DNA of 15,092 nt from an uncultured Alphaproteobacteria bacterium (GTDB lineage Bacteria > Pseudomonadota > Alphaproteobacteria > RF32 > CAG-239), in the NCBI GenBank assembly GCA_946618745.1, contig CAMOLN010000005.1:1-15092 (forward strand). The letters are read 5' to 3'. The notes beneath the pieces are model-generated. The model saw only the letters and a program-made list of their open reading frames with translations, searched no databases and had not been told where the DNA came from. This document shows, piece by piece, positions 1 to 6,126 of this stretch. The number at the start of each line of letters is the position of its first letter. Positions within the stretch are counted from its first letter, which is position 1. The position numbers and the translations under genes were made by a program.

Positions 1-32
1 AAGATGAATATAACTCTTCCAGAGAAGATGTA

Positions 33-428
33 ATGGCTGCTGTATTTGAATCGGCATTTACATCATTATCCGCAATTGAAGAAGCTGCAAGAATAAAAGA
101 AAAGCAAATCATTACCGAAGAAGAATACGAAAGAATTAAGCAGCAAGCTTTAAATAAATTAAAACCGAGTAAAGAATCTGATGAAGATGATGAATACAAA
201 AAGCGTAATAGGATCTATTTGGTAATACTGATTATTTTAACGATAGCACCTCCGGCATGTTCCATAAAATTCTTTCCATCACCTTTCGGTACAGTTGCTA
301 CTGTTGCATGGCTGCTTTTTATAGCATATTGTGCTGTCAAAACATTGTGGAATGTATATGGTCCTGGCAAAATACTTGAAAAGCACATTGTCGGTGAAGG
401 TGTGCGAATGGGTAGAAAACGAAGGTAA
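33..428 (+). CDS. SHOCT-like two-helix membrane protein, possibly 5'-partial
   Basis: The 131-residue product has a SHOCT-like segment at about residues 13-43, with the pattern EEAARIKEKQIITEEEYERI. SHOCT is a short helical domain usually found at protein C-termini and thought to mediate oligomerisation. A charged linker (about 45-60) and two hydrophobic helices (about 61-77 and 86-106) follow, and the tail is basic, so the protein should sit in the inner membrane. The start is uncertain. The frame is open to the left window edge (codons encode DEYNSSREDV before the ATG), so this may be the end of a longer protein. Alternatively the ATG overlaps a TAA in another frame (TAATG), as in a coupled start. 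The J-domain gene follows after 19 bases, so the two are probably co-transcribed. Function is unknown. Confidence 0.65.
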   Translation: MAAVFESAFTSLSAIEEAARIKEKQIITEEEYERIKQQALNKLKPSKESDEDDEYKKRNRIYLVILIILTIAPPACSIKFFPSPFGTVATVAWLLFIAYCAVKTLWNVYGPGKILEKHIVGEGVRMGRKRR

Positions 429-447
429 TATACGGTGGAACAGAAAA

Positions 448-1311
448 ATGAGTGCACTTGCTTGGATTATAGGGGGAATAGTAGCCTCTTGGTTTATACC
501 TGATAAATTTGGTGCTTATCAGCTGTTGAGCGAGCAAGGTAAAGAAACGTTTACCGATGCTTGGGCCAGAAGAGAAAAGAAAGCAAATAAAAAGAATGCT
601 TATGACGTATTAGGAATTGAGCCGACAGCAACAGCCGAAGAAATCAAAGCAGCCTATAAGACTATGGTAATGCGGTATCATCCCGACCATAACGAAAGCA
701 AAAATGCCGCATCTCAATTCAGAATTGTCAAAAAAGCTTATGATATTTTACAAGATGAGAAGAAAAAAGCCGAGTATGATGCCAACATACTTCCTCGTGC
801 GAAAAAGGTTTTGCTTGTCGGCTTTTCTATCCAGCAGTTACGGTTGACTTTGGCTAAAAATATGAAGATTGATTCCAAAAAGATTAAATTCACGCAAACC
901 GGTGATGTTTTTATCAATGATGAGTTTTCCGCCTGTTGGTGTGAATTTGGTGGTTTCTTTGTTTATTATGAGCCGCAAAAGCCTAAAAATATTAAGTTTG
1001 ACGATACAATCCACGAGGTTATCCTTTTAACTTCTTACAATATTTGTGAGTTAGAAGAAATGATAGCAATGAATTTCGGTTGTATGTCTTCTGCGATAGA
1101 GCGTAAATATAACGAATTTGATTGGAGTGGCGGAATAGTCTTAAAATATGGCGAGTATGCGCTATGCTGGCGAGAAGTTAATGATGACTACTATGAATAT
1201 TATTGTCCGACAGTTTATTACACTCCTGAAGAAACATCTGCAGAAGAAGATGACTTTGATAAATTTGACTTTTCAGATGAATCCCAAGAAGATGTTAAAA
1301 ATAACAAATAA
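448..1311 (+). CDS. Membrane-anchored J-domain (DnaJ-like) protein
   Basis: The product has 287 residues from the ATG at 448, preceded by GGTGGA 8 bases upstream. An earlier in-frame ATG at 331 lies deep inside the preceding gene and is less likely. A hydrophobic helix at about residues 4-17 should anchor the protein in the membrane. A clear J domain spans about 50-111 (start NAYDVLGIEP) with the essential HPD motif at 78-80, so it should stimulate the ATPase of a DnaK-type Hsp70. It lacks the Gly/Phe region and zinc fingers of DnaJ, so it is a specialised co-chaperone and not DnaJ itself. The C-terminal half (about 120-253) looks like two related units of roughly 60 residues, each ending in a Cys-Trp-x-Glu segment followed by Tyr-rich sequence. 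The last 30 residues are acidic. The client is unknown. Confidence 0.85.
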   Translation: MSALAWIIGGIVASWFIPDKFGAYQLLSEQGKETFTDAWARREKKANKKNAYDVLGIEPTATAEEIKAAYKTMVMRYHPDHNESKNAASQFRIVKKAYDILQDEKKKAEYDANILPRAKKVLLVGFSIQQLRLTLAKNMKIDSKKIKFTQTGDVFINDEFSACWCEFGGFFVYYEPQKPKNIKFDDTIHEVILLTSYNICELEEMIAMNFGCMSSAIERKYNEFDWSGGIVLKYGEYALCWREVNDDYYEYYCPTVYYTPEETSAEEDDFDKFDFSDESQEDVKNNK

Positions 1312-1318
1312 TTTTAAT

Positions 1319-1366
1319 TGCAACTAACCAAAACAAAGACTCAACATCAAGTCGAGCTTTTGTTGC
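1319..1366. terminator. Imperfect hairpin between convergent genes
   Basis: GCAAC at 1320-1324 can pair with GTTGC at 1362-1366. Inside, CAAA/TTTG and GACT (1338-1341)/AGTC (1350-1353) can also pair, with bulges. It lies between the converging ends of the J-domain gene and the methyltransferase gene, where a shared terminator is expected, but there is no clean T run next to the stem. Confidence 0.3.
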
Positions 1367-1376
1367 ACTTCATTAC

Positions 1377-2168
1377 TTATTTTTTCTTGCAAATATAAAG
1401 CAAATGCGAGCTGTAACCTTGTTGATCCGATCTCTCACAGGTTAAAAAATGCCATTTCAGAAAGGCTTTATAGCCTTTTTCCGACAATTGCTCTAAATAT
1501 TCCTTCATAACATAAGCAATCCCATCGGTTGCCACATTGGTAATATATTTAGTGTTTGTTTTTTCAAACAATTTTTTGAAATCTTCAATATAAAAACAAT
1601 TAAATACTTCGGCGGGAACATCCTTAAAACGACCGACCTTATCCATTACCTCATCCAAACGCTCAAAACCCAGATGAAGCAATCCGTAACCGCTGGCAAT
1701 AGAAGCACAAGGTATATAAGCAAACATGCAAATTGCATTTTTCTTTGCCACCCGCAACGTTTCACTAATTGCTTGATTTTTATCTTTTTTGTTAAACAAA
1801 TGATACATCGGTCCAAAGTTTAACACCATATCAAAAGATTTATCCGCAAACATACTCAAATCAAGAGCATCAGCAACCATACACTTAAAATTTTTTAATT
1901 TACGTGTTTTGGATTTCATTATTTCAACATGGCGCGGCGTTAAATCAACAGCGGTAACTTCATATCCCATTTTAGCCAAGTTTATGGAATAATGTCCGGT
2001 TCCGGCGCCGACTTCTAATATTTTAGCCCCCGGTTTAAGAAATTTTTGAATATAACGCATAGTGGTCAGATATTCCACATTATGACCTCTGTCGCTGAAT
2101 AAACGTGCATCTTCTTCATATTCTGTATATTTATTTATAATTATGTCTTTATATTTGTTTATGACCAT
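1377..2168 (-). CDS. Class I SAM-dependent methyltransferase
   Basis: The 263-residue product has a Rossmann-fold methyltransferase core. Motif I is ILEVGAGTG (about 50-58), the acidic residue ending strand 2 is D75 in AVDLTP, a motif II-like VADALDL lies near 98-104, and VLNFGPMYHL (about 115-124) fits the active-site strand. It should transfer a methyl group from S-adenosylmethionine to an unknown substrate, probably in the cytoplasm, since no signal or membrane helix is seen. The N-terminal segment before motif I (tyrosine-rich, with VEYLTTMRYI) is the substrate-cap type common in small-molecule methyltransferases. The start is supported by AGAAGG 7 bases upstream of the ATG, and a promoter-like sequence lies about 30-55 bases upstream. 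It is transcribed alone, convergent with the J-domain gene and divergent from the PopZ-motif gene. Confidence 0.88.
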   Translation of the reverse strand: MVINKYKDIIINKYTEYEEDARLFSDRGHNVEYLTTMRYIQKFLKPGAKILEVGAGTGHYSINLAKMGYEVTAVDLTPRHVEIMKSKTRKLKNFKCMVADALDLSMFADKSFDMVLNFGPMYHLFNKKDKNQAISETLRVAKKNAICMFAYIPCASIASGYGLLHLGFERLDEVMDKVGRFKDVPAEVFNCFYIEDFKKLFEKTNTKYITNVATDGIAYVMKEYLEQLSEKGYKAFLKWHFLTCERSDQQGYSSHLLYICKKK

Positions 2169-2196
2169 TTCTTTACCTTCTTAAATCTCATATAAA

Positions 2197-2224
2197 ATAC
2201 TATGATAAAAAACAAAACTGTCAA
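2197..2224 (-). promoter_or_regulatory. Candidate sigma-70-type promoter for the methyltransferase
   Basis: Read on the minus strand, a perfect TTGACA (2219-2224) is followed after 16 bases by TAGTAT (2197-2202), which matches four of six consensus -10 bases. The ATG of the methyltransferase is 28 bases downstream of the -10 element. Alternative -10 choices exist in this AT-rich stretch. Confidence 0.45.
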
Positions 2225-2268
2225 GATAAAACAGGTAATGCAACAAAGGTTGGAAGTTCGATATAATA

Positions 2269-2284
2269 TTGACAAACTTGACAA
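2269..2284. repeat. Tandem TTGACAA boxes in the divergent intergenic region
   Basis: TTGACAA occurs at 2269-2275 and again at 2278-2284, a 9-base period, about 50 bases before the PopZ-motif gene. They may be overlapping -35 elements or a small direct-repeat operator. I see no convincing -10 element at 16-18 bases from either copy. A separate TATAAT lies just upstream at 2262-2267 and another abuts the ATG at 2323-2328. Confidence 0.4.
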
Positions 2285-2329
2285 TTTGTTTTAGCCTCAA
2301 TTCCACAAAAAGTTATTAAAATTATAATT

Positions 2330-2743
2330 ATGGAACAACAAACAATTGATGAAATCTTGGCATCAATCAGAAAGCTATTATCCGAAAATGTTTCTGTGGA
2401 AATCAAAAAAACACAGCGTCGCTCGGATGTTTGGCTGATTATCTTCACTTGGACCAATGGATTGGAAAATATCGATGATTGGGCAATTAAACAGGTCTAT
2501 CCTTTGCAATGGAATAAGATCAATCCTGTAATAGAATCCCATCATTGTTTCAGGGCCATTCATTGCCTCGAAAACAAATTTGTGTTTTTCGCTCGCTTTG
2601 ACGGGGTGTTTTGCAAGTTTGAAAAACCATTAGACTATGATGTCTATGGCGGAGCACCTAATCACACCATATATGTGGGTGAATGCCTCGCTATTGACGA
2701 TGTAATCAACTACATCACCGAAAATCGTAATGTGATTTTCTAA
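2330..2743 (+). CDS. PopZ-type N-terminal motif fused to an unknown domain
   Basis: The 137-residue product opens with TIDEILASIRKLLSEN (residues 5-20). This closely matches the conserved N-terminal helix of the alphaproteobacterial polar organiser PopZ (DUF2497; Caulobacter has MEEILASIRRIISED), the part that binds PopZ client proteins. The rest is not PopZ: there is no proline-rich acidic linker and no C-terminal oligomerisation helices. Residues about 30-137 look like a compact, aromatic-rich globular domain (motifs DVWLIIFTWTNG and KFVFFARFDGVFCKFEKP) that I do not recognise. No membrane segment or signal peptide is present, so it should be cytosolic. There is no Shine-Dalgarno sequence before the ATG, where the leader is almost pure A/T, so translation may be weak or use a leaderless start. 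Two hairpins follow the stop codon closely. A role in mimicking or competing with PopZ at the cell pole is inference only. Confidence 0.75.
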   Translation: MEQQTIDEILASIRKLLSENVSVEIKKTQRRSDVWLIIFTWTNGLENIDDWAIKQVYPLQWNKINPVIESHHCFRAIHCLENKFVFFARFDGVFCKFEKPLDYDVYGGAPNHTIYVGECLAIDDVINYITENRNVIF

Positions 2744-2748
2744 AAGCT

Positions 2749-2773
2749 GAAGCCGACTTTCAAAGTCGGCTTC
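2749..2773 (+). terminator. Strong GC-rich hairpin after the PopZ-motif gene
   Basis: GAAGCCGACTTT (2749-2760) is exactly complementary to AAAGTCGGCTTC (2762-2773), giving a stem of at least 10 bp with a tiny loop, starting 6 bases after the stop codon. It has no good T tract, so it may protect the mRNA end or act together with the next hairpin. Confidence 0.6.
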
Positions 2774-2781
2774 TGCTATTT

Positions 2782-2808
2782 AAAAAACACCTAAAGAGGT
2801 GCTTTTTT
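2782..2808. terminator. Bidirectional rho-independent terminator
   Basis: A run of six A, CACCT, loop AAAG, AGGTG, then C and six T. The stem is flanked by A and T runs, so it can terminate in both directions: the PopZ-motif gene on the plus strand, and anything transcribed from the structured region or tRNA on the minus strand. Confidence 0.75.
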
Positions 2809-2809
2809 A

Positions 2810-2936
2810 TAGTTGGCGGATAGAGTGGAATTGCTTCGTTCACTGCGGCAATCGGCTAAAAGCCGACCGGCATACTTTCGTCTGCCTTTGCCTTGTAGTC
2901 GAACCCACTTATTTTCGTGGCTTCAAATCCCAACTA
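2810..2936. other. Structured stretch with tRNA-Ser 3'-end copy, possible tRNA remnant or small RNA
   Basis: The segment is bounded by a 7-base inverted repeat, TAGTTGG (2810-2816) and CCAACTA (2930-2936). It contains a hairpin TCGGCT-AAA-AGCCGA (2852-2866). Positions 2813-2832 copy the 3' end of the neighbouring tRNA-Ser with a single mismatch, and TCGAACCCAC (2899-2908) repeats its T-arm. Like the tRNA, it is followed on the minus strand by a terminator hairpin. It may be a decayed or interrupted tRNA duplicate, an attachment-site remnant, or a structured RNA. No protein-coding gene is credible here. Confidence 0.4.
2813..2832 (-). repeat. Partial copy of the tRNA-Ser 3' end
   Basis: Positions 2813-2832 match 2975-2994 (acceptor stem, discriminator and CCA of tRNA-Ser plus part of the T-arm) at 19 of 20 positions and in the same orientation, 162 bases apart. 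Direct copies of a tRNA 3' end are the usual footprint of tRNA-targeted integration, but no integrase is visible in the window. Confidence 0.6.
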
Positions 2937-2941
2937 CCAAT

Positions 2942-2971
2942 AAAAAAAAGAGGGCATAAAACCCTCTTTTC
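2942..2971 (-). terminator. Rho-independent terminator of tRNA-Ser
   Basis: On the minus strand, AAAAGAGGG, a 7-base loop and CCCTCTTTT form the stem, which continues into a T tract of eight (2942-2949). It begins 5 bases after the encoded CCA end of the tRNA. Confidence 0.8.
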
Positions 2972-2975
2972 TTAT

Positions 2976-3067
2976 TGGCGGATAGAGTGGGATTCGAACC
3001 CACGGTACCCTTTGAGAGGTACACACGATTTCCAATCGTGCGCCTTCGACCACTCGGCCATCTATCC
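2976..3067 (-). tRNA. tRNA-Ser (anticodon GGA)
   Basis: The minus strand gives a 92-base class II tRNA. The 7-bp acceptor stem is GGATAGA (revcomp of 3061-3067) pairing with TCTATCC (revcomp of 2980-2986), with discriminator G and an encoded CCA (2976-2978). The D-loop has GGCCGAGTGGTCGAAGGC, the anticodon arm ACGATTGGAAATCGT shows GGA, a long variable arm pairs GTACC with GGTAC, and the T-arm is GTGGGTTCGAATCCCAC. The long variable arm is diagnostic of serine. It reads UCC and UCU codons. A terminator follows directly, so it is transcribed as a single gene. Confidence 0.97.
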
Positions 3068-3339
3068 TCAAACCGCTTGCGTCAATCTAAAATATTAAAT
3101 TTATTTTTGCAATATAAAATTGCCGATTCTCGCAAAATATTTATTTTTTTTACCTGATCAATAGTATAACAAACCGATTTTATTAACTTATTTTTCATAA
3201 AAATCGCCTATTATTTATCCTTAAAGCAAACTGTGCTGATTTTACCAAATAACAGTAGGATAATTTAATCGGCAAGGTTGCAAAACAAATGTTAATATAT
3301 TACCATTAATTCTGTGGTTTTATCGGAGAGGTGATTGTT
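3068..3339. other. AT-rich intergenic leader between tRNA-Ser and virB3
   Basis: These 272 bases carry no credible gene. They must contain the divergent promoters for tRNA-Ser (minus) and for the secretion gene run (plus). The sequence is very AT-rich, so many weak -10-like sequences occur. Apart from the plus-strand candidate listed separately, I see no riboswitch, repeat array or other defined element. Confidence 0.5.
3278..3306 (+). promoter_or_regulatory. Candidate promoter of the virB3-virB4 gene run
   Basis: TTGCAA (3278-3283), a 17-base spacer and TACCAT (3301-3306) match four of six bases each of the -35 and -10 consensus. It would give a leader of about 25 bases before the GTG of virB3. 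Evidence is weak given the local AT bias. Confidence 0.3.
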
Positions 3340-3630
3340 GTGCGTGAGATGATATTAAAAGCGGTTGCTAATCCTCCTAAAATATTATGGGGGCCGTTTT
3401 TGCCTGTTATGGTTAATCTCGGATTACAGTTTCCTTTGCTGTTTATGGTGGTCGGTACATTTAATATTAATCCGCTTATATTTTTGTCATCAATACTTAT
3501 CGGGCATGCTTTTTGCATATTCTTAGGAGTAAAAGAACCTCATATTTCCGATATGACCAAAGCCTATGGACAATCAGCTAAAAAAACTAACAATCTTTAT
3601 AAAGTAAAGGGGAATAAATTTGCGCCCTGA
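3340..3630 (+). CDS. virB3: VirB3-like type IV secretion membrane protein
   Basis: The 96-residue product has two hydrophobic helices (about 17-39 and 44-63) and a cytoplasmic tail containing KEPHISDMTKAYGQ, the kind of sequence expected of the VirB3/TrbD family. VirB3 is a small inner-membrane subunit that works next to the ATPase VirB4 and is almost always encoded directly before it, as here. I place the start at GTG 3340 because GGAGAGGTGAT ends just upstream at good spacing; the GTG at 3331 is inside that ribosome-binding site. The gene end overlaps virB4 by 11 bases, which implies translational coupling. It is the first gene of the long plus-strand run. The family call rests on size, topology, tail motif and position, since VirB3 sequences are poorly conserved. 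Confidence 0.8.
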   Translation: MREMILKAVANPPKILWGPFLPVMVNLGLQFPLLFMVVGTFNINPLIFLSSILIGHAFCIFLGVKEPHISDMTKAYGQSAKKTNNLYKVKGNKFAP

Positions 3631-6049
3631 TTTTGACTTTTTATCTATATTTGTTGAAGGTTTATCCGGTGCGGAGATATTTGTCGCTATTGTCGGCTTT
3701 ATTTCAGCGGCGGCTTTTGCCGGATTATGGGCAACCAAATTCGGTTATTTGATATTGCCTCATCCCACTGAATCTCGTGTATCGGACTTTATGCCGTTTG
3801 AAAAATTATTGTCTGACGGAATGACTATTCGTTGTTATAATGGTTCATTGGCTCGAGTTTTTCGCGTCAACGGTATTGATTTAACCTTTGCGCCCGGCGA
3901 AAAAATTGAGTCTATGATGGAAGCGCGCAAGGCTTGGATTGATAATATGTCCGATCTGCAAATTACCTGTCGCGTCATAACAGTCCGTGAAAAAGTTCCG
4001 CTGGAAGAAAATGTTAAAAATTTTAATAATCCTCTGTTGGAAAAAATTTCCGAAGTTTGGGAAGAAAATGTTAATCGTGTGTTTTTCAATACCCACTATA
4101 TTGTTATTTCTGTTCCCGATCGTCGAGATGCACTTAAAGACCTTAATTACGCTTCGCAATCTTTAACTGCAACTTTGAGCGAATACGGGGTTGATGTTTT
4201 GGCCGAAACAGAAGGCTCATCGGCTGATGACAGTCCGTTTTCGTTATATGCTAAATTATGTTCTCCGGTATCGCGGCCTAAACCGCTGGTAGGAAGCACC
4301 GAAGGTGCCCAATTGAATCAAATGCTTACCGCGGATCACATACATTTTACCGGTGAGAACGGTATTATAAAATTTTTTTCCGGTGATAAGGAAAAATATG
4401 AAATAGTTATGGGTATTCGCTCCTCCGGAGATTATGTCGATGAAAGCATGACTGTATCTTTATTGGCAATTGATTGCGAAGTGATTATGTTGCACAATAT
4501 TCAAGCTCAATTTAAGCCGGCGGCTCGGGCATTGTTATTGCATCAACAACGCATGTCCAAAACCACCAGCTTTTCAGCCAACGTTACCGAGCAATATAGC
4601 GAAGCTCTGGCTTCTATAGAGGATAGTGATGCCAACCACCAATCCTTAACCAAATATTCCATGGCTATTCTGTTGCGAGGCGACAGTTTGGAAGAGCTGG
4701 ATTTTGCCGAAGGTGAAGTTCAACGCATTTGCCGACTTTTCGGGGTTACACCGGTTCGTGAAGGTTGGGTAACTCAGGCAACATTTTTTAATCAATTTCC
4801 TACTTATGAAACTTTGCCACGTAATTATCTTTATCTTTCACGTGCAGTTGCCTGTTCGGTGTCATTTGATAAACCTTCCGAAGGTTTTTCCAAATCTGAC
4901 TGGGGTAATGGCGCTATCTCGGTTTTCCGCACCACTTCCGGCTCAGCTTATCGTTTTCAATTCCATGTTTCTTCTGAAGATTCGGCGGTGGCGCACTGTT
5001 GTATTATCGGTCCAACCGGTCAAGGTAAAACTACATTACTGACCTTCTTGGCGGGACAAGCAATGCGTCATGCCGATTTACGCGTATTCTTCTTTGATCG
5101 TCATTTAGGTGCTCGTATTTTCACTCACGCAGTTCAAGGCGCTTATATTGGATTTGATGGCGATGAAAAAAATGTGTCGCTCAATCCTTTTGATTGTCCG
5201 AATACTCCCAACAATCGGGCCTTTTTACGTCGCTGGATGCGCGCGATAACTTTGGTGGATGATCCTGTTTCTGAAAAAGAAATTGCTCGTGCGGTAACCA
5301 CTGCTTTTGATTATTTGCGTCCTGAAGAAAGAGTCATGACCAATCTTTATAAAAGCTGCTTTTCGCCGACCGGTAATATGCGCCGAGAATTATTCAAATG
5401 GATAAACCCTGATCAGTATGGTAATATATTCAATGGTGTAAACGATAGCCTTGATTTGAAAAGCAAAAGATTTATGGCTTTTGATTTTACTCATATCTTT
5501 GAAGATGAAACTCTGGCTCCCGCAGTTATCAGTTATATCATGCACCGTATTCAAACCGAAACAGGAGAAACGGGTGTTCCTTCGTTAATTATGATTGATG
5601 AAACAGCACCTATGCTAAAGCATCCGATGTTTAGAGATTACTTCATTATTGGTCTGCAAGAGGGACGTAAAAAGCGTCAGGCTTATTTATGCGCGTTTCA
5701 ACAACCGAGTATTATTGATAAATTGGGAGTAGGCGAAGTTATTCGCGGTCAATGTCAAACGGTTATCTTTTTCCGCAATCCTCAAGCAACTCCCGAGGAT
5801 TATGCCAACTGGAATTTAACCGATTCGGAAACAGATTTTATTTTCGGACGGTCTTATCGCGATTTTCCTTATGCGGTTTTGCTTTCGAGACCAGCCACCG
5901 GAGAGTCGGTAATTTTAGATGTCGACTTAAGTGGTTTAGGTCCATATCTTAAAATCTATAATTCCGGACGCAAGAATGTTTTGCTGGTTGAAGATTTGGT
6001 CAAAGAATATGGCGAAGAAAATTTTGTTACAAAATATTTAAATCTTTAG
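3620..6049 (+). CDS. virB4: VirB4-family type IV secretion ATPase
   Basis: The 809-residue product has the length expected of VirB4/TrbE ATPases, which power substrate transfer and pilus or channel assembly at the inner membrane. A hydrophobic segment lies near residues 19-38. The N-terminal CagE/TrbE/VirB region follows, and the C-terminal RecA-like domain carries Walker A GPTGQGKTT (464-472), Walker B LIMIDE (656-661), the family QQP motif (694-696) and FFRNP (717-721). All key nucleotide-binding residues are present, so it should be active. The start is TTG 3620, with AAGGGG 7 bases upstream; it overlaps virB3 by 11 bases. The exported-protein genes begin 77 bases after the stop. No coupling ATPase (VirD4) or VirB11 is visible, so substrate type, DNA or protein, cannot be told. 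Confidence 0.96.
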   Translation: MRPDFDFLSIFVEGLSGAEIFVAIVGFISAAAFAGLWATKFGYLILPHPTESRVSDFMPFEKLLSDGMTIRCYNGSLARVFRVNGIDLTFAPGEKIESMMEARKAWIDNMSDLQITCRVITVREKVPLEENVKNFNNPLLEKISEVWEENVNRVFFNTHYIVISVPDRRDALKDLNYASQSLTATLSEYGVDVLAETEGSSADDSPFSLYAKLCSPVSRPKPLVGSTEGAQLNQMLTADHIHFTGENGIIKFFSGDKEKYEIVMGIRSSGDYVDESMTVSLLAIDCEVIMLHNIQAQFKPAARALLLHQQRMSKTTSFSANVTEQYSEALASIEDSDANHQSLTKYSMAILLRGDSLEELDFAEGEVQRICRLFGVTPVREGWVTQATFFNQFPTYETLPRNYLYLSRAVACSVSFDKPSEGFSKSDWGNGAISVFRTTSGSAYRFQFHVSSEDSAVAHCCIIGPTGQGKTTLLTFLAGQAMRHADLRVFFFDRHLGARIFTHAVQGAYIGFDGDEKNVSLNPFDCPNTPNNRAFLRRWMRAITLVDDPVSEKEIARAVTTAFDYLRPEERVMTNLYKSCFSPTGNMRRELFKWINPDQYGNIFNGVNDSLDLKSKRFMAFDFTHIFEDETLAPAVISYIMHRIQTETGETGVPSLIMIDETAPMLKHPMFRDYFIIGLQEGRKKRQAYLCAFQQPSIIDKLGVGEVIRGQCQTVIFFRNPQATPEDYANWNLTDSETDFIFGRSYRDFPYAVLLSRPATGESVILDVDLSGLGPYLKIYNSGRKNVLLVEDLVKEYGEENFVTKYLNL

Positions 6050-6067
6050 TTTGGGGAACGAAAATAT

Positions 6068-6096
6068 TTGGAGTTTGGTTTGTTAAGTAGTATAGT
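6068..6096 (+). promoter_or_regulatory. Candidate internal promoter before the exported-protein genes
   Basis: TTGGAG (6068-6073), a 17-base spacer and TATAGT (6091-6096), which matches five of six -10 bases. It sits in the 77-base gap after virB4, the largest gap in the gene run, so the exported proteins could also be expressed separately from virB3-virB4. The -35 match is only three of six. Confidence 0.35.
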
Positions 6097-6126
6097 AAAA
6101 TTAGGCTCACTATGAGGAGACGGACG

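Noticed and set aside
331..447. Longer N-terminus for the J-domain protein from ATG 331
   Set aside because: It would overlap almost 100 bases of the preceding gene; the ATG at 448 gives a compact membrane anchor and a short intergenic gap.
2330..2743. Calling the 137-residue protein PopZ
   Set aside because: Only the N-terminal motif matches; the acidic proline-rich linker and C-terminal oligomerisation helices are absent.
2799..3157. Two short plus-strand open frames over the tRNA region (99 and 60 codons)
   Set aside because: They are translations of the antisense of tRNA-Ser and of its partial copy; phrases such as RVGFEPTVPF are a well-known artefact of tRNA regions.
3331..3339. GTG at 3331 as the virB3 start
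   Set aside because: It lies within the ribosome-binding site that is correctly spaced for the GTG at 3340.
6112..6126. Start at ATG 6112 for the first exported protein
   Set aside because: The bases right after this ATG form the Shine-Dalgarno sequence of the ATG at 6127, which also yields a cleaner signal peptide.
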